Shown here: piece by piece, positions 1-5,897 of the stretch
Layout of the letters: each line of letters opens with the position of its first letter
How positions within the stretch are numbered: position 1 is the first letter of the stretch
From: CAZYAK01 sp964645935
GTDB taxonomy: Bacteria > Patescibacteriota > Gracilibacteria > Peribacterales > Peribacteraceae
Assembly (NCBI GenBank): GCA_964645935.1
Contig: CAZYAK010000044.1
Span: 1-12,283, forward strand
DNA: 12,283 nucleotides
Direction of reading: 5' to 3'
The notes under the pieces: model-generated
The model's database searches: none
Seen by the model: the letters and a program-made list of their open reading frames with translations, nothing else
Told to the model about the DNA's origin: nothing
Position numbers and translations under genes: made by a program

Positions 1-302
1 AAAGAAACGGCGAACCCTGGCGGAGAAGACTCCCGCCTCGGAAGGGATCAGTGGTTTGAGACGGCCTCATCGCTCTGATCGTGAATACCTCCCGGGGACC
101 TTCGGTCGGGAGGGCCTAGAACACTCCAGACTGCGGCGGGACTGCGCAACAAGCCACGCGCGCGACGCGCGAGAGCTTGCTGCTGGGAGCCGAGGAGGTT
201 TTTTGGTCCTCTGATGACCAATCCTTGACGTGGCCTCTAGGTGAAGAGCGACCGAAGACTCGCGCTTCCGAACCGAGCAGCTCCTATCGCTATACTTCCC
301 CC
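1..302. other. Unassigned region upstream of rlmH
   Basis: I recognise no gene here. Frame 1 is open from the window edge to a TGA at 76-78 and could be the last 25 codons of an upstream plus-strand gene, but the peptide matches no family I know. Frame 2 is open from 2 to 214 but reads as low-complexity, Arg-rich sequence typical of GC-rich noncoding DNA. The region forms several hairpins: CCTCCCG (88-94) pairs with CGGGAGG (107-113), and CGCGC/GCGCG and GAGGA/TCCTC pairs lie further on. It could be a gene end plus a terminator or leader, or part of a structured RNA. I looked for RNase P, tmRNA, SRP and 6S signatures and found none. Confidence 0.3.
291..296 (+). promoter_or_regulatory. -10 element of rlmH, leaderless start
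   Basis: TATACT matches the sigma70 -10 consensus at five of six positions and ends six bases before the rlmH ATG. Transcription would start at or within a base of the ATG, giving a leaderless mRNA. No good -35 hexamer is visible; TTCCGA at 266-271 is a weak candidate with a long spacer. No Shine-Dalgarno sequence precedes the ATG. Confidence 0.55.
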
Positions 303-767
303 ATGCAGCGCGTCACCCTCATCGCCGTCGGCAAGATCAAGACTTCGTGTTTTGCCGAGGGCTGCGCGGAGTACGCCAAGCGCTTGGGGGGGTCGGCCAA
401 GTTCGAGATCGTGGAGCTGCCCGCTTCCAAGGAGAAGGACCCAGCCAAGCAGCGGAAGGAGGAAGGGGAGAGGCTGCTTGCGGCCATCGCCAAGGCCAAG
501 GGCGAGGCGTGGCTGCTCGACGAGACGGGCGAGCGCATGAAGTCCCACGAGTTCGCGTTCTTGCTGGGGCAGGCCAAGGACGCGGGACGACACCTGGTCT
601 TCGTGCTCGGGGGCGCCTTCGGGCTGGAGTCCACGGTGCGGTCCGTGGCACGCGGATCCATCCGCCTGAGCGACATGACGTTCCCCCACGAGCTCTGCCG
701 CTTGGTATTCCTGGAGCAGCTGTACCGGGGGTTTGAGATCGGCCGGGGGTCGGGGTACCACCATTGA
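303..767 (+). CDS. rlmH: 23S rRNA (pseudouridine1915-N3)-methyltransferase RlmH
   Basis: This cytoplasmic SPOUT-family enzyme methylates N3 of pseudouridine 1915 in helix 69 of 23S rRNA, using S-adenosylmethionine, on assembled 70S ribosomes. The 154-residue product has the usual family length. It begins MQRVTLIAVGKIK, the normal RlmH N-terminus. The C-terminal knot carries the SAM-binding FVLGGAFGLE (residues 100-109), the RLSDMTFPHELCR stretch (121-133), EQLYRG (138-143) and a closing GYHH where most homologues end in YHR or YHK. An in-frame open stretch reaches back to 177, but ATG 303 gives the family N-terminus and sits six bases after a -10 box. The gene stands alone, with a tRNA gene about 140 bases downstream. 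Family assignment is secure. Confidence 0.97.
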   Translation: MQRVTLIAVGKIKTSCFAEGCAEYAKRLGGSAKFEIVELPASKEKDPAKQRKEEGERLLAAIAKAKGEAWLLDETGERMKSHEFAFLLGQAKDAGRHLVFVLGGAFGLESTVRSVARGSIRLSDMTFPHELCRLVFLEQLYRGFEIGRGSGYHH

Positions 768-809
768 GCGTTCCAGGGCCTTTTCAGGCCGATTCCACGA
801 CAAATCCCG

Positions 810-837
810 TTGTCACGCGGGGCCGTTTTCGTATACT
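810..837 (+). promoter_or_regulatory. Sigma70-like promoter of the tRNA-Glu gene
   Basis: TTGTCA (810-815) and TATACT (832-837) are separated by 16 bases. This is one of the two best-matching promoters in the window. The predicted start near 844 gives a precursor with a leader of about 65 bases before the tRNA. No protein gene lies between, so it most likely drives the tRNA. Confidence 0.65.
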
Positions 838-909
838 GCGCAGGCGCCATCCGAATGGATCGCGCCGGTTTTCCGGCCCCGCAGAACTCGTTGTCACCAC
901 CGTCATCGC

Positions 910-984
910 GGCCCCATCGTCTAGTGGTTAGGACGGTAGGTTCTCATCCTGCAAACGGGAGTTCGATTCTCCCTGGGGCTGCCA
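910..984 (+). tRNA. tRNA-Glu (anticodon CTC), CCA encoded
   Basis: A full cloverleaf can be folded by eye. The acceptor stem is 910-916 with 974-980, the D stem 919-922 with 931-934, the anticodon stem 936-940 with 948-952 around loop TTCTCAT, and the T stem GGGAG/CTCCC around TTCGATT. Anticodon CTC at 943-945 reads GAG, and the body (TCGTCTAGTGG, discriminator G) resembles bacterial tRNA-Glu. The terminal CCA is encoded (982-984). Two oddities stand out: the first acceptor pair is G1-U72 rather than G-C, and the variable loop has only four bases (953-956). Starting at 911 instead would break the acceptor register. A promoter lies at 810-837. Confidence 0.95.
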
Positions 985-1051
985 ATACGCGTGAAAGGAA
1001 CACCTACAGTTTTCCTCTCACACTTTTCTTTCCCCTATGGAGAGTTCCTCC

Positions 1052-1070
1052 AGCCGGGCAGAGCCCGGCT
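1052..1070 (+). terminator. Hairpin after tRNA-Glu, possible terminator
   Basis: AGCCGGGC (1052-1059) and GCCCGGCT (1063-1070) form a perfect 8-bp stem with a 3-base loop. It lies about 70 bases after the tRNA. No U-rich tail follows, so intrinsic termination is uncertain; it may instead be an RNA-processing or stabilising hairpin. A weaker inverted repeat, GCACCC/GGGTGC, lies at 1098-1123. I see nothing else in 985-1245. Confidence 0.35.
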
Positions 1071-1245
1071 TCGGAACAAATTGTCAGATGGGCTCCCGCA
1101 CCCCCGAAGACGTTTTTGGGTGCTCGTTCCGAGGGCATTCTGGCCTTTCCTTCGTGAGCGCGTCTCGCCCGTGTTGATGGTCAGCTCCCTGAGCGTTCCC
1201 AGGGGCGCGGTCGGCGCCGGAGCCGTGACGCCGCGCGCGTGGGTG

Positions 1246-1251
1246 TATGCT
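1246..1251 (+). promoter_or_regulatory. -10 element before the small membrane protein gene
   Basis: TATGCT ends seven bases before the ATG at 1259, so the transcript would start at or next to the start codon. This arrangement favours 1259 over the in-frame ATG at 1247, which lies inside the hexamer. No clear -35 element is visible. Confidence 0.45.
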
Positions 1252-1258
1252 GAAGAGC

Positions 1259-1561
1259 ATGCACATTGCCGTCACGCGCATCGTCGCCGTCATCGCCGGG
1301 ATCGTCCTTGGCATCGTTCTCTCTGTTATCCCAGATCTCGGGACGTGTGTGGCCTGCACGGGCGCGGACATCACCGCGTGGGAGCAGCGCAGCCTCTACA
1401 CCAAAGCCCTCATGGGCCTCGCACTCCTTCTGGCGGCCGTCGTGCTGCGGCGCACTGGGCGTCCGGGAGGTGCCATCGGGGCCAGCGCGGGGGGCGTGAC
1501 ACTCATTGTCCTGCTGCTGCTCGGCACGCTCATCCGCACGGCGGAGCTGAGCGGGGCGTGA
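1259..1561 (+). CDS. Small three-helix membrane protein, unknown
   Basis: I do not recognise this 100-residue protein. It is strongly hydrophobic, with three likely membrane helices at about residues 5-24 (IVAVIAGIVLGIVL), 48-64 (TKALMGLALLLAAVV) and 76-93 (TLIVLLLLGTLI). A short loop with a Cys pair, CVAC (30-33), lies after the first helix, and a basic RRTGR turn follows the second. If the basic turn is cytoplasmic, the CVAC loop would lie outside. The start at 1259 was chosen because a -10 hexamer ends seven bases before it; an in-frame ATG at 1247 would add MLKS. It converges with the GtrA-like gene, three bases away. Codon use and position-specific GC resemble its neighbours, supporting a real gene, but no function can be given. 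Confidence 0.6.
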   Translation: MHIAVTRIVAVIAGIVLGIVLSVIPDLGTCVACTGADITAWEQRSLYTKALMGLALLLAAVVLRRTGRPGGAIGASAGGVTLIVLLLLGTLIRTAELSGA

Positions 1562-1564
1562 GGC

Positions 1565-1957
1565 TCATACCCCTGTGATCCGGAAGTTCACGTGTGCGTT
1601 CATCAGGAAGTTCCACACGCCCGCCACGGCCGCGATCAGCACGCGGCTGGAGAGGAGCGGTAGACCCAGCATTCCCACCAGCACTGCGAGCGACCCGGTG
1701 ATCAGGAGCAAGCTTCCCACGGCGATGCCCAGGAAGATGCCGTATCCGGCCCGCACCCCGCGCGTGGTCCCCGGGAAGACGATGTGGCGGGAGATGATGT
1801 AGTGCAGCGATACCGCCGCGAGGAACGCCGCGGCGGCCGCGGGGAGGTAGTGCACGCCGGCGCGGACCAGCAGCCCCAGCAGCCCCAGGTCCAGCAGGAA
1901 TGTCCCAAACCCTACGGTGGAGAACCGCACGAAGCGCCGGAGGTCTTGGTGGTGCAT
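1565..1957 (-). CDS. GtrA-like four-helix membrane protein
   Basis: GtrA-family proteins are small integral membrane proteins linked to translocation or use of polyprenyl-phosphate-linked sugars for polysaccharide or teichoic-acid glycosylation. The 130-residue product has the family length and four hydrophobic segments at about 13-34, 38-58, 72-95 and 103-119. Family signatures are visible: RRFVRFSTVGFGTFLLD (7-23), YIISRHIVF (53-61) and WNFLMNAHVNF (115-125), matching the usual RF..VG......D, Y..NR..VF and NF.....F pattern. No glycosyltransferase lies next to it, so the substrate is unknown. The start ATG follows a TATCAT hexamer by six bases. The nitroreductase gene is divergent, and a small membrane-protein gene converges from the other side. 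Confidence 0.88.
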   Translation of the reverse strand: MHHQDLRRFVRFSTVGFGTFLLDLGLLGLLVRAGVHYLPAAAAAFLAAVSLHYIISRHIVFPGTTRGVRAGYGIFLGIAVGSLLLITGSLAVLVGMLGLPLLSSRVLIAAVAGVWNFLMNAHVNFRITGV

Positions 1958-1963
1958 GGCTCG

Positions 1964-1969
1964 ATGATA
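1964..1969 (-). promoter_or_regulatory. -10 element of the GtrA-like gene, leaderless start
   Basis: Read on the minus strand, TATCAT is followed by CGAGCC and then the ATG at 1957, the same six-base spacing as at rlmH. This implies transcription starting at the start codon. No clear -35 element is visible. Confidence 0.5.
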
Positions 1970-1997
1970 CCGGCTGAACCTCTGGCCTGTTTCCCGG

Positions 1998-2012
1998 AAA
2001 GGGGAGTACCGT
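1998..2012 (+). repeat. 15-bp intergenic motif, copy 1
   Basis: AAAGGGGAGTACCGT occurs identically here and at 6250-6264. Both copies lie in divergent intergenic spaces, on the strand of the plus-strand gene that follows. Just upstream, CCC pairs with GGGG around a GGAAA loop to make a small hairpin. The nitroreductase ATG lies 32 bases after the motif. TACCGT (2007-2012) could serve as a poor -10. Confidence 0.6.
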
Positions 2013-2044
2013 GACGGCCCGTCCGCCCTTTTCCCCTCGCATCC

Positions 2045-2680
2045 ATGACCGCCCTCCTCGACCAGCTCAACTGGCGCTACGCCACCAAGAAGTTCGATTC
2101 CACCAAGAAGCTCTCCCCTGCCCAGCTTGAGGAGGTCTTAGAGTCCATCCGCCTCTCTGCGTCCTCATACGGCCTACAGCCCTACAAAGTCATCGTGGTC
2201 ACGGACGCCGCCATCCGCGCCAAGATTCGCGAGCATGCTTGGAACCAGACGCAGGTCACCGACGCGTCGCACCTCCTCGTGTTCTGCCCCATGCGCACCA
2301 TCGACGAGCGGTACGTTGACGACTTCGTCACCCTCATCGCGAAGGAGCGCGGCATTGCGCCGGAGGCCCTCAAGGGCTACCGCGACATGATGGTGGGGAG
2401 CATCACGGGTCGCACGTCTGAGCAGCTGGCAGCGTGGATGAAGTGCCAGGCGTACATCGCCGTGGGCTTTGGCCTCTCCGCCGCCGCGCATGCGGGCATC
2501 GACGCGTGCCCCATGGAGGGCTTCGACCCCGCGCACGTGGACGTGGACCTGGGCCTCACTGGGCAAAACCTCACCTCCGCCGTGCTGATGCCCATGGGCT
2601 TCCGCGCCGCGGACGACGCCACCTCCGCCTACAAGAAGGTGCGCTATCCCAAGGATCAGTTCTTCGTCTGGAAGAAGTGA
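2045..2680 (+). CDS. NfsB-like NAD(P)H-dependent nitroreductase
   Basis: This is a cytoplasmic FMN flavoprotein of the nitroreductase superfamily, which uses NAD(P)H to reduce quinones, nitroaromatics or flavins; the physiological substrate is not evident. The 211-residue product is the usual size. N-terminal RYATKKFD (11-18) matches the FMN-phosphate-binding RHSTKAFD region of E. coli NfsB. SSYGLQPYKVIVV (40-52), DASHLLVFC (73-81), GIDACPMEGFD (151-161) and PMGFRAADD (183-191) align with family landmarks. It starts at the only good ATG, with no Shine-Dalgarno sequence and no hexamer six bases away, so it probably has a short leader of about 25 bases. Its stop is four bases from that of the TrmB-family gene, which runs the opposite way. 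Confidence 0.92.
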   Translation: MTALLDQLNWRYATKKFDSTKKLSPAQLEEVLESIRLSASSYGLQPYKVIVVTDAAIRAKIREHAWNQTQVTDASHLLVFCPMRTIDERYVDDFVTLIAKERGIAPEALKGYRDMMVGSITGRTSEQLAAWMKCQAYIAVGFGLSAAAHAGIDACPMEGFDPAHVDVDLGLTGQNLTSAVLMPMGFRAADDATSAYKKVRYPKDQFFVWKK

Positions 2681-2684
2681 GCCG

Positions 2685-3467
2685 TTAGCTCCCAGGCGTT
2701 TGGCTGATCCCCCACAGGAGCTCGAACCACGCGCGGAAGGCGTGGGCGATCTTGCGGTTGTCGATGCGGACGACCGTGCGCTCCTCGTCGAAGGTACACA
2801 ACATCAGGGTGTCGCCGAAACAGAGCGTGTCGGTGTCAAAGGTCACGCCAGGTGGGAGCAGGCGTGTGGCGTAGCCGGAGTGCGGGGGCAGATCTCGCAG
2901 GTAGTTGTCCGCAGCCTTGCCGCGCACAAGGAGGTCGCGCCCGTTGAGGCGCACTTCCGTCCCGAAGAGCATCGTGACAATGTTATCCCCAAACGTGTCC
3001 TGCGACGCCTGTGGGTTGTAGATGCCCGTAAACTCCTGCGTGAGCACGTCGCGGTACATCTGTTTCATGCCGTCCAGGCCCTTACACGTGGTGACGCGCG
3101 GTGAGCCCACGTATCCCGGCGTAAGAGACGACAGTGCCGGCAGCGCGCCCTGCACGAGCGTCTGGAGATCTTTGCATTCCTCTTCGCGCGCCTTGAGGTA
3201 GCTAAGCAGCCGTTCCGGCGGCTCCGCGACGAACCTCAACAGGCCACGCTCCTCGGTTTCGGATGCCAGGCCCTTCTCTTCGAGTGCACGGAGGATGAGA
3301 TACGTGTGACTGCGGGACTGCTTGGCGAGCCGAGCTACATCACTGGCACCTGCCACCTTGAGCGAGAGCAGGGCCAGGTAGATCTCGGTCTCCTTTTCAT
3401 CCAGCCCCACCCGGCGTAGCAACGGACGGATCGATGCGTGCCCGGCGTAGAGAGGGGTCTTTGGTAT
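2685..3467 (-). CDS. TrmB-family transcriptional regulator
   Basis: TrmB-family proteins are DNA-binding regulators with an N-terminal winged helix and a C-terminal sugar-binding or phospholipase-D-like domain. GLDEKETEIYLALLSL opens the winged helix, followed by ASDVARLAKQSRSHTYLI as the recognition helix and RALEEKGLAS. A short helix (about 80-105) leads into the effector domain, with the family-typical KGLDGMKQMYRDVL and the closing FDEERTVVRIDNRKIAHAFR and AWFELLW. The start is uncertain. No ATG exists in the N-terminal region. ATA at 3467 lies exactly six bases after a TACACT hexamer, as other starts here do. TTG 3422 would give a minimal protein, and TTG 3560 would add 31 residues from AT-rich, apparently noncoding DNA. 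It is divergent from the 3611 gene and may regulate it and itself. Confidence 0.88.
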   Translation of the reverse strand: MPKTPLYAGHASIRPLLRRVGLDEKETEIYLALLSLKVAGASDVARLAKQSRSHTYLILRALEEKGLASETEERGLLRFVAEPPERLLSYLKAREEECKDLQTLVQGALPALSSLTPGYVGSPRVTTCKGLDGMKQMYRDVLTQEFTGIYNPQASQDTFGDNIVTMLFGTEVRLNGRDLLVRGKAADNYLRDLPPHSGYATRLLPPGVTFDTDTLCFGDTLMLCTFDEERTVVRIDNRKIAHAFRAWFELLWGISQTPGS

Positions 3468-3473
3468 GAAAAC

Positions 3474-3479
3474 AGTGTA
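3474..3479 (-). promoter_or_regulatory. Possible -10 element before the TrmB-family gene
   Basis: On the minus strand, TACACT is followed by GTTTTC and then ATA (3467). The spacing equals that of the leaderless starts of rlmH, the GtrA-like gene, malic enzyme and the 3611 gene, but the codon is ATA. The -35 region is poor (TACAAA or CTACAA at 17-18 bases). Confidence 0.35.
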
Positions 3480-3513
3480 CCTTGGTGTTGTAAATTTTTG
3501 TAGACAAAATACG

Positions 3514-3539
3514 AAATTTCTCTTCTGTAATAGAAATTT
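3514..3539. promoter_or_regulatory. Inverted repeat, candidate operator
   Basis: AAATTTCT (3514-3521) and AGAAATTT (3532-3539) are perfect inverted 8-mers with a 10-base spacer. They lie in the AT-rich gap between the TrmB-family regulator and the divergent gene, just downstream of the predicted distal minus-strand promoter. The dyad and its place suggest an operator for the regulator, but no known TrmB consensus is matched. Confidence 0.4.
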
Positions 3540-3541
3540 GG

Positions 3542-3568
3542 ATAGTATTCCAGATTTCAAGTTGTCAA
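3542..3568 (-). promoter_or_regulatory. Second candidate promoter for the TrmB-family gene
   Basis: On the minus strand TTGACA (3568-3563) is a perfect -35 hexamer. TACTAT (3547-3542) lies 15 bases on, a shorter spacer than ideal. Transcription would start near 3535 and run through the AAATTTCT/AGAAATTT dyad. Its -35 lies seven bases from the -35 of the divergent promoter, so the two would compete. Confidence 0.45.
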
Positions 3569-3575
3569 TTTTTAG

Positions 3576-3604
3576 TGGACAATTTGTGTATTAAACAATA
3601 TATT
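3576..3604 (+). promoter_or_regulatory. Promoter of the 307-residue unknown gene, leaderless start
   Basis: TGGACA (3576-3581), a 17-base spacer and TATATT (3599-3604) form a strong sigma70-like promoter. ATTAAT then separates the hexamer from the ATG at 3611, so the transcript would begin at the start codon. TTGTC (3562-3566) and GACAA (3578-3582) form an inverted pair overlapping both divergent -35 elements and could be a regulator site. Confidence 0.7.
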
Positions 3605-3610
3605 ATTAAT

Positions 3611-4534
3611 ATGTCCAATCCCACACGCAACCCCGAGGCCCGTCAGGATGCTCTGGAATCTACGCTGCTCACGCTCTCACCAGATCCCGACGAGACGCTG
3701 CGGTCACTGGTCTGGACATCACGGACCTTGGAGGGCATCCAAGTCGTGTTGCGCGGGCTCAACTGCGATCATGACGTGTCCGAAGAGCAGCGCTTTCCCG
3801 TGGAGACGGTTCCACTCCTGCGTCGGCTCGTGCGCTGCGGCGCCGACCGTGAACGCCTGGGGCGGCTGTTGATGCAGGAAGGCGAACACGACCCGGAAGG
3901 GTTCCGGGTGCTTTTGGAGCAAGTCGGCGAGGAGGTGGGCGGGTTAGTGGCGCTGCTCGTCCTCGTCGAGACCAAGCGCAATACCACGCTCGATCTCCTT
4001 CGGGCATTCTGCCCAGAAGACGAGGACTACTTTGCACTGCTCAAGGACTTCTCTCGCGTGGATCCGCGTCGCTTCCCGCGGCTCCCAAAGCAGCCTCTGG
4101 ACGCGGTAGGCAGTCGCATGGAGCACTACCGCTTTGCGCTCTGTGCCGTCCTGCAAGACACCACTCGTCGCGAAGAGCGCGACGCCGACGCCAGCGAGCG
4201 CGAGGTGTACAACGAAGAAATTACCGACCGCTACAACATGCCATGCTACGCCGTCATCGAGCCCGGACGCACACGCGCGTCTGGGGGATTCCTCACACTC
4301 AGCCTCGTGTTGCCGATGGTGGACCGGCTCGTCCGTGCCGCGGAGGTGGTGCGCGTCCCGTTGGATCGTGCCGCAGAATTCGACAGCTTTCTAGAACTTC
4401 CGGGCACCACGCTGGGAGAGCTTGCAGCGTCCGGTGGGAGTTTTCGAGGTGAGGCCGTGGTCACACTGCTCGTCACCGAGGGATCCGGCCGCGGTCGGCT
4501 GCCCCTGATCTACCGTGCGCATGCGGTGCGCTGA
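3611..4534 (+). CDS. Unrecognised 307-residue soluble protein, divergent from TrmB regulator
   Basis: I do not recognise this protein. It has no signal peptide and no clear membrane segment. The N-terminal 180 residues look helical and acidic, with repeated Leu-rich stretches such as LLRRLVRCGADRERLGRLL (69-87) and VGGLVALLVLVE (109-120). A charged linker with REERDADASERE lies at 187-198. The last 100 residues look more mixed alpha/beta, with GGFLTLSLVLPMVDRLV (225-241) and EAVVTLLVTEGSGRGRLPL (281-299). GTG 3575 would add 12 residues, but ATG 3611 sits six bases after a well-formed -10 box, so it was chosen. It shares a divergent control region with the TrmB-family gene and converges on malic enzyme with a three-base gap. 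It may be the regulator's target or partner; its function is unknown. Confidence 0.82.
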   Translation: MSNPTRNPEARQDALESTLLTLSPDPDETLRSLVWTSRTLEGIQVVLRGLNCDHDVSEEQRFPVETVPLLRRLVRCGADRERLGRLLMQEGEHDPEGFRVLLEQVGEEVGGLVALLVLVETKRNTTLDLLRAFCPEDEDYFALLKDFSRVDPRRFPRLPKQPLDAVGSRMEHYRFALCAVLQDTTRREERDADASEREVYNEEITDRYNMPCYAVIEPGRTRASGGFLTLSLVLPMVDRLVRAAEVVRVPLDRAAEFDSFLELPGTTLGELAASGGSFRGEAVVTLLVTEGSGRGRLPLIYRAHAVR

Positions 4535-4537
4535 CGC

Positions 4538-5818
4538 TCAGGCCGCGAGACGCTTTGCCGTCTCCGCGAGGGTCTTGCGGTACGCGAGTGGGTTCACCTG
4601 CACCCGAGAAGACCCGCTCTGCATCGCGGCTTCCGCCACCGCGCAGGAGACGGTGGGGAGCAGGCGCGCGTCGAAGGGCTTGGGCAAGAGACATCCACGT
4701 CCGAAGGCGAGAGAGGGGAGGCCGTAGGCGACCAGCACCTCCTGTGGCACGGGCTCGCGCGCCAGCTCCGCCAGGGCCGTCACGGCCGCGCGCTTCATGG
4801 CGTCATCGATGCGCCGTGCCCGCGTGTCCAGCGCGCCGCGGAAGAGGAACGGGAAGCACAGCAAGTTGTTCACCTGGTTTGGGGTGTCACTCCGTCCGGT
4901 GGCGAGGATGACGTCGCTGCGCGTGGCGCGAGCGAGCGCGGGATCGATCTCGGGATCCGGATTGGCCAGCGCGAACACAATTGGATCCGTAGCCATGGTG
5001 GCGAGCATATCGGCCGAGAGCGTCCCCTTGGCGGAGACGCCCACGAAGACGTCGGCGCCGCGGATGGCGTCCCCGAGCGTCCTCGACGCAGTCTTCCGGG
5101 CGAAGGGCTGCTTGGCGTGGTTGAGGTCTGTGCGTTCCGTCGTGAGGACGCCCTTGGAGTCGCACACCGTCAGACGCTTTGGGTCGCAGCCCAGGGCCAG
5201 CAGCATCCGCGCCACCGAGAGACCCGCCGCGCCGGCGCCGTTGAGTACGATGGCGACCGATCCGATCTGCTTTCCGGCTACGATCAGGGCGTTGAGGATG
5301 CCCGCGCACGCCACCACCGCGGTGCCGTGCTGGTCGTCGTGGAACACGGGAATGGAGAGACGCTCGACCAGCGCACGCTCAATCGCGAAGCACTCAGGTG
5401 CCTTGATGTCTTCCAGGTTGATGCCCCCGAACGTGGGCTCCAGGAGGGCGACCGTCTCGATGATCTTCTCGGGGTCCTCCGTATCGAGCTCCAGATCGAA
5501 CGCGTCCACGTCCGCAAAGCGTTTGAAGAGCACTGCTTTCCCCTCCATCACGGGCTTGCTGGCCAGCGCGCCGCGGTTGCCGAGGCCGAGGATGGCCGTG
5601 CCGTTGCTGATCACGGCCACCAGGTTGCCCTTGGCGGTGTACTTCCACGCGTCGTCAGGATTCTTGGCGATCTCCAGCACCGGGCCCGCCACGCCGGGGC
5701 TGTAGGCGAGCGAGAGGTCTTGCGTGTTCCTCAGCGGCTTGGTGGGCTGGATCGCCAGCTTGCCGCACGGGGCCTGCTCATGCAGACGCAGGGCAGCATC
5801 GTAGATCGGAGTGGGCAT
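4538..5818 (-). CDS. maeB: Malic enzyme, MaeB type without phosphotransacetylase domain
   Basis: This cytoplasmic enzyme oxidatively decarboxylates malate to pyruvate and CO2 with reduction of NAD(P)+, needing a divalent metal. The 426-residue product closely follows the malic-enzyme half of E. coli MaeB. Visible landmarks are LAYSPGVAGP with catalytic Tyr39, NLVAVISNGTAILGLGNRGA (65-84), KPVMEGKAVLFK with Lys94, metal ligands in NLEDIKAPECF (E136, D137) and HDDQHGTA (D161 or D162), the Rossmann turn GAGAAG (194-199), ALANPDPEI and GRSDTPNQVNNLLCFP. Unlike E. coli MaeB (about 760 residues), no phosphotransacetylase-like domain follows, as in many stand-alone bacterial malic enzymes. Cofactor choice between NAD and NADP cannot be settled by eye. 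It starts six bases after a TATGCT hexamer and converges with the 3611 gene. Confidence 0.96.
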   Translation of the reverse strand: MPTPIYDAALRLHEQAPCGKLAIQPTKPLRNTQDLSLAYSPGVAGPVLEIAKNPDDAWKYTAKGNLVAVISNGTAILGLGNRGALASKPVMEGKAVLFKRFADVDAFDLELDTEDPEKIIETVALLEPTFGGINLEDIKAPECFAIERALVERLSIPVFHDDQHGTAVVACAGILNALIVAGKQIGSVAIVLNGAGAAGLSVARMLLALGCDPKRLTVCDSKGVLTTERTDLNHAKQPFARKTASRTLGDAIRGADVFVGVSAKGTLSADMLATMATDPIVFALANPDPEIDPALARATRSDVILATGRSDTPNQVNNLLCFPFLFRGALDTRARRIDDAMKRAAVTALAELAREPVPQEVLVAYGLPSLAFGRGCLLPKPFDARLLPTVSCAVAEAAMQSGSSRVQVNPLAYRKTLAETAKRLAA

Positions 5819-5824
5819 GCAGAA

Positions 5825-5830
5825 AGCATA
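5825..5830 (-). promoter_or_regulatory. -10 element of malic enzyme, leaderless start
   Basis: On the minus strand TATGCT is followed by TTCTGC and the ATG at 5818. It is a further case of the six-base spacing and suggests that the gene is transcribed on its own rather than from the zinc-protein gene upstream. No good -35 element is visible. Confidence 0.5.
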
Positions 5831-5897
5831 CCCGGCGGCTCACGGACTTCGGAACAGGCGGCAGAACCGCCGTGGTGGGGCACGGCAGGTGCAAGCC

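Noticed and set aside
2..214. Open frame 2 at the left edge as a gene end
   Set aside because: The peptide is Arg-rich and repetitive, resembling translated noncoding GC-rich DNA, and it has no family features.
771..795. GGCC-TTTTCA-GGCC as a terminator for rlmH
   Set aside because: The stem is only four bases and no T tract follows.
3575..3610. GTG 3575 as the start of the 307-residue protein
   Set aside because: That start lies inside the predicted promoter (it overlaps the -35), and the added residues are encoded by AT-rich promoter sequence.
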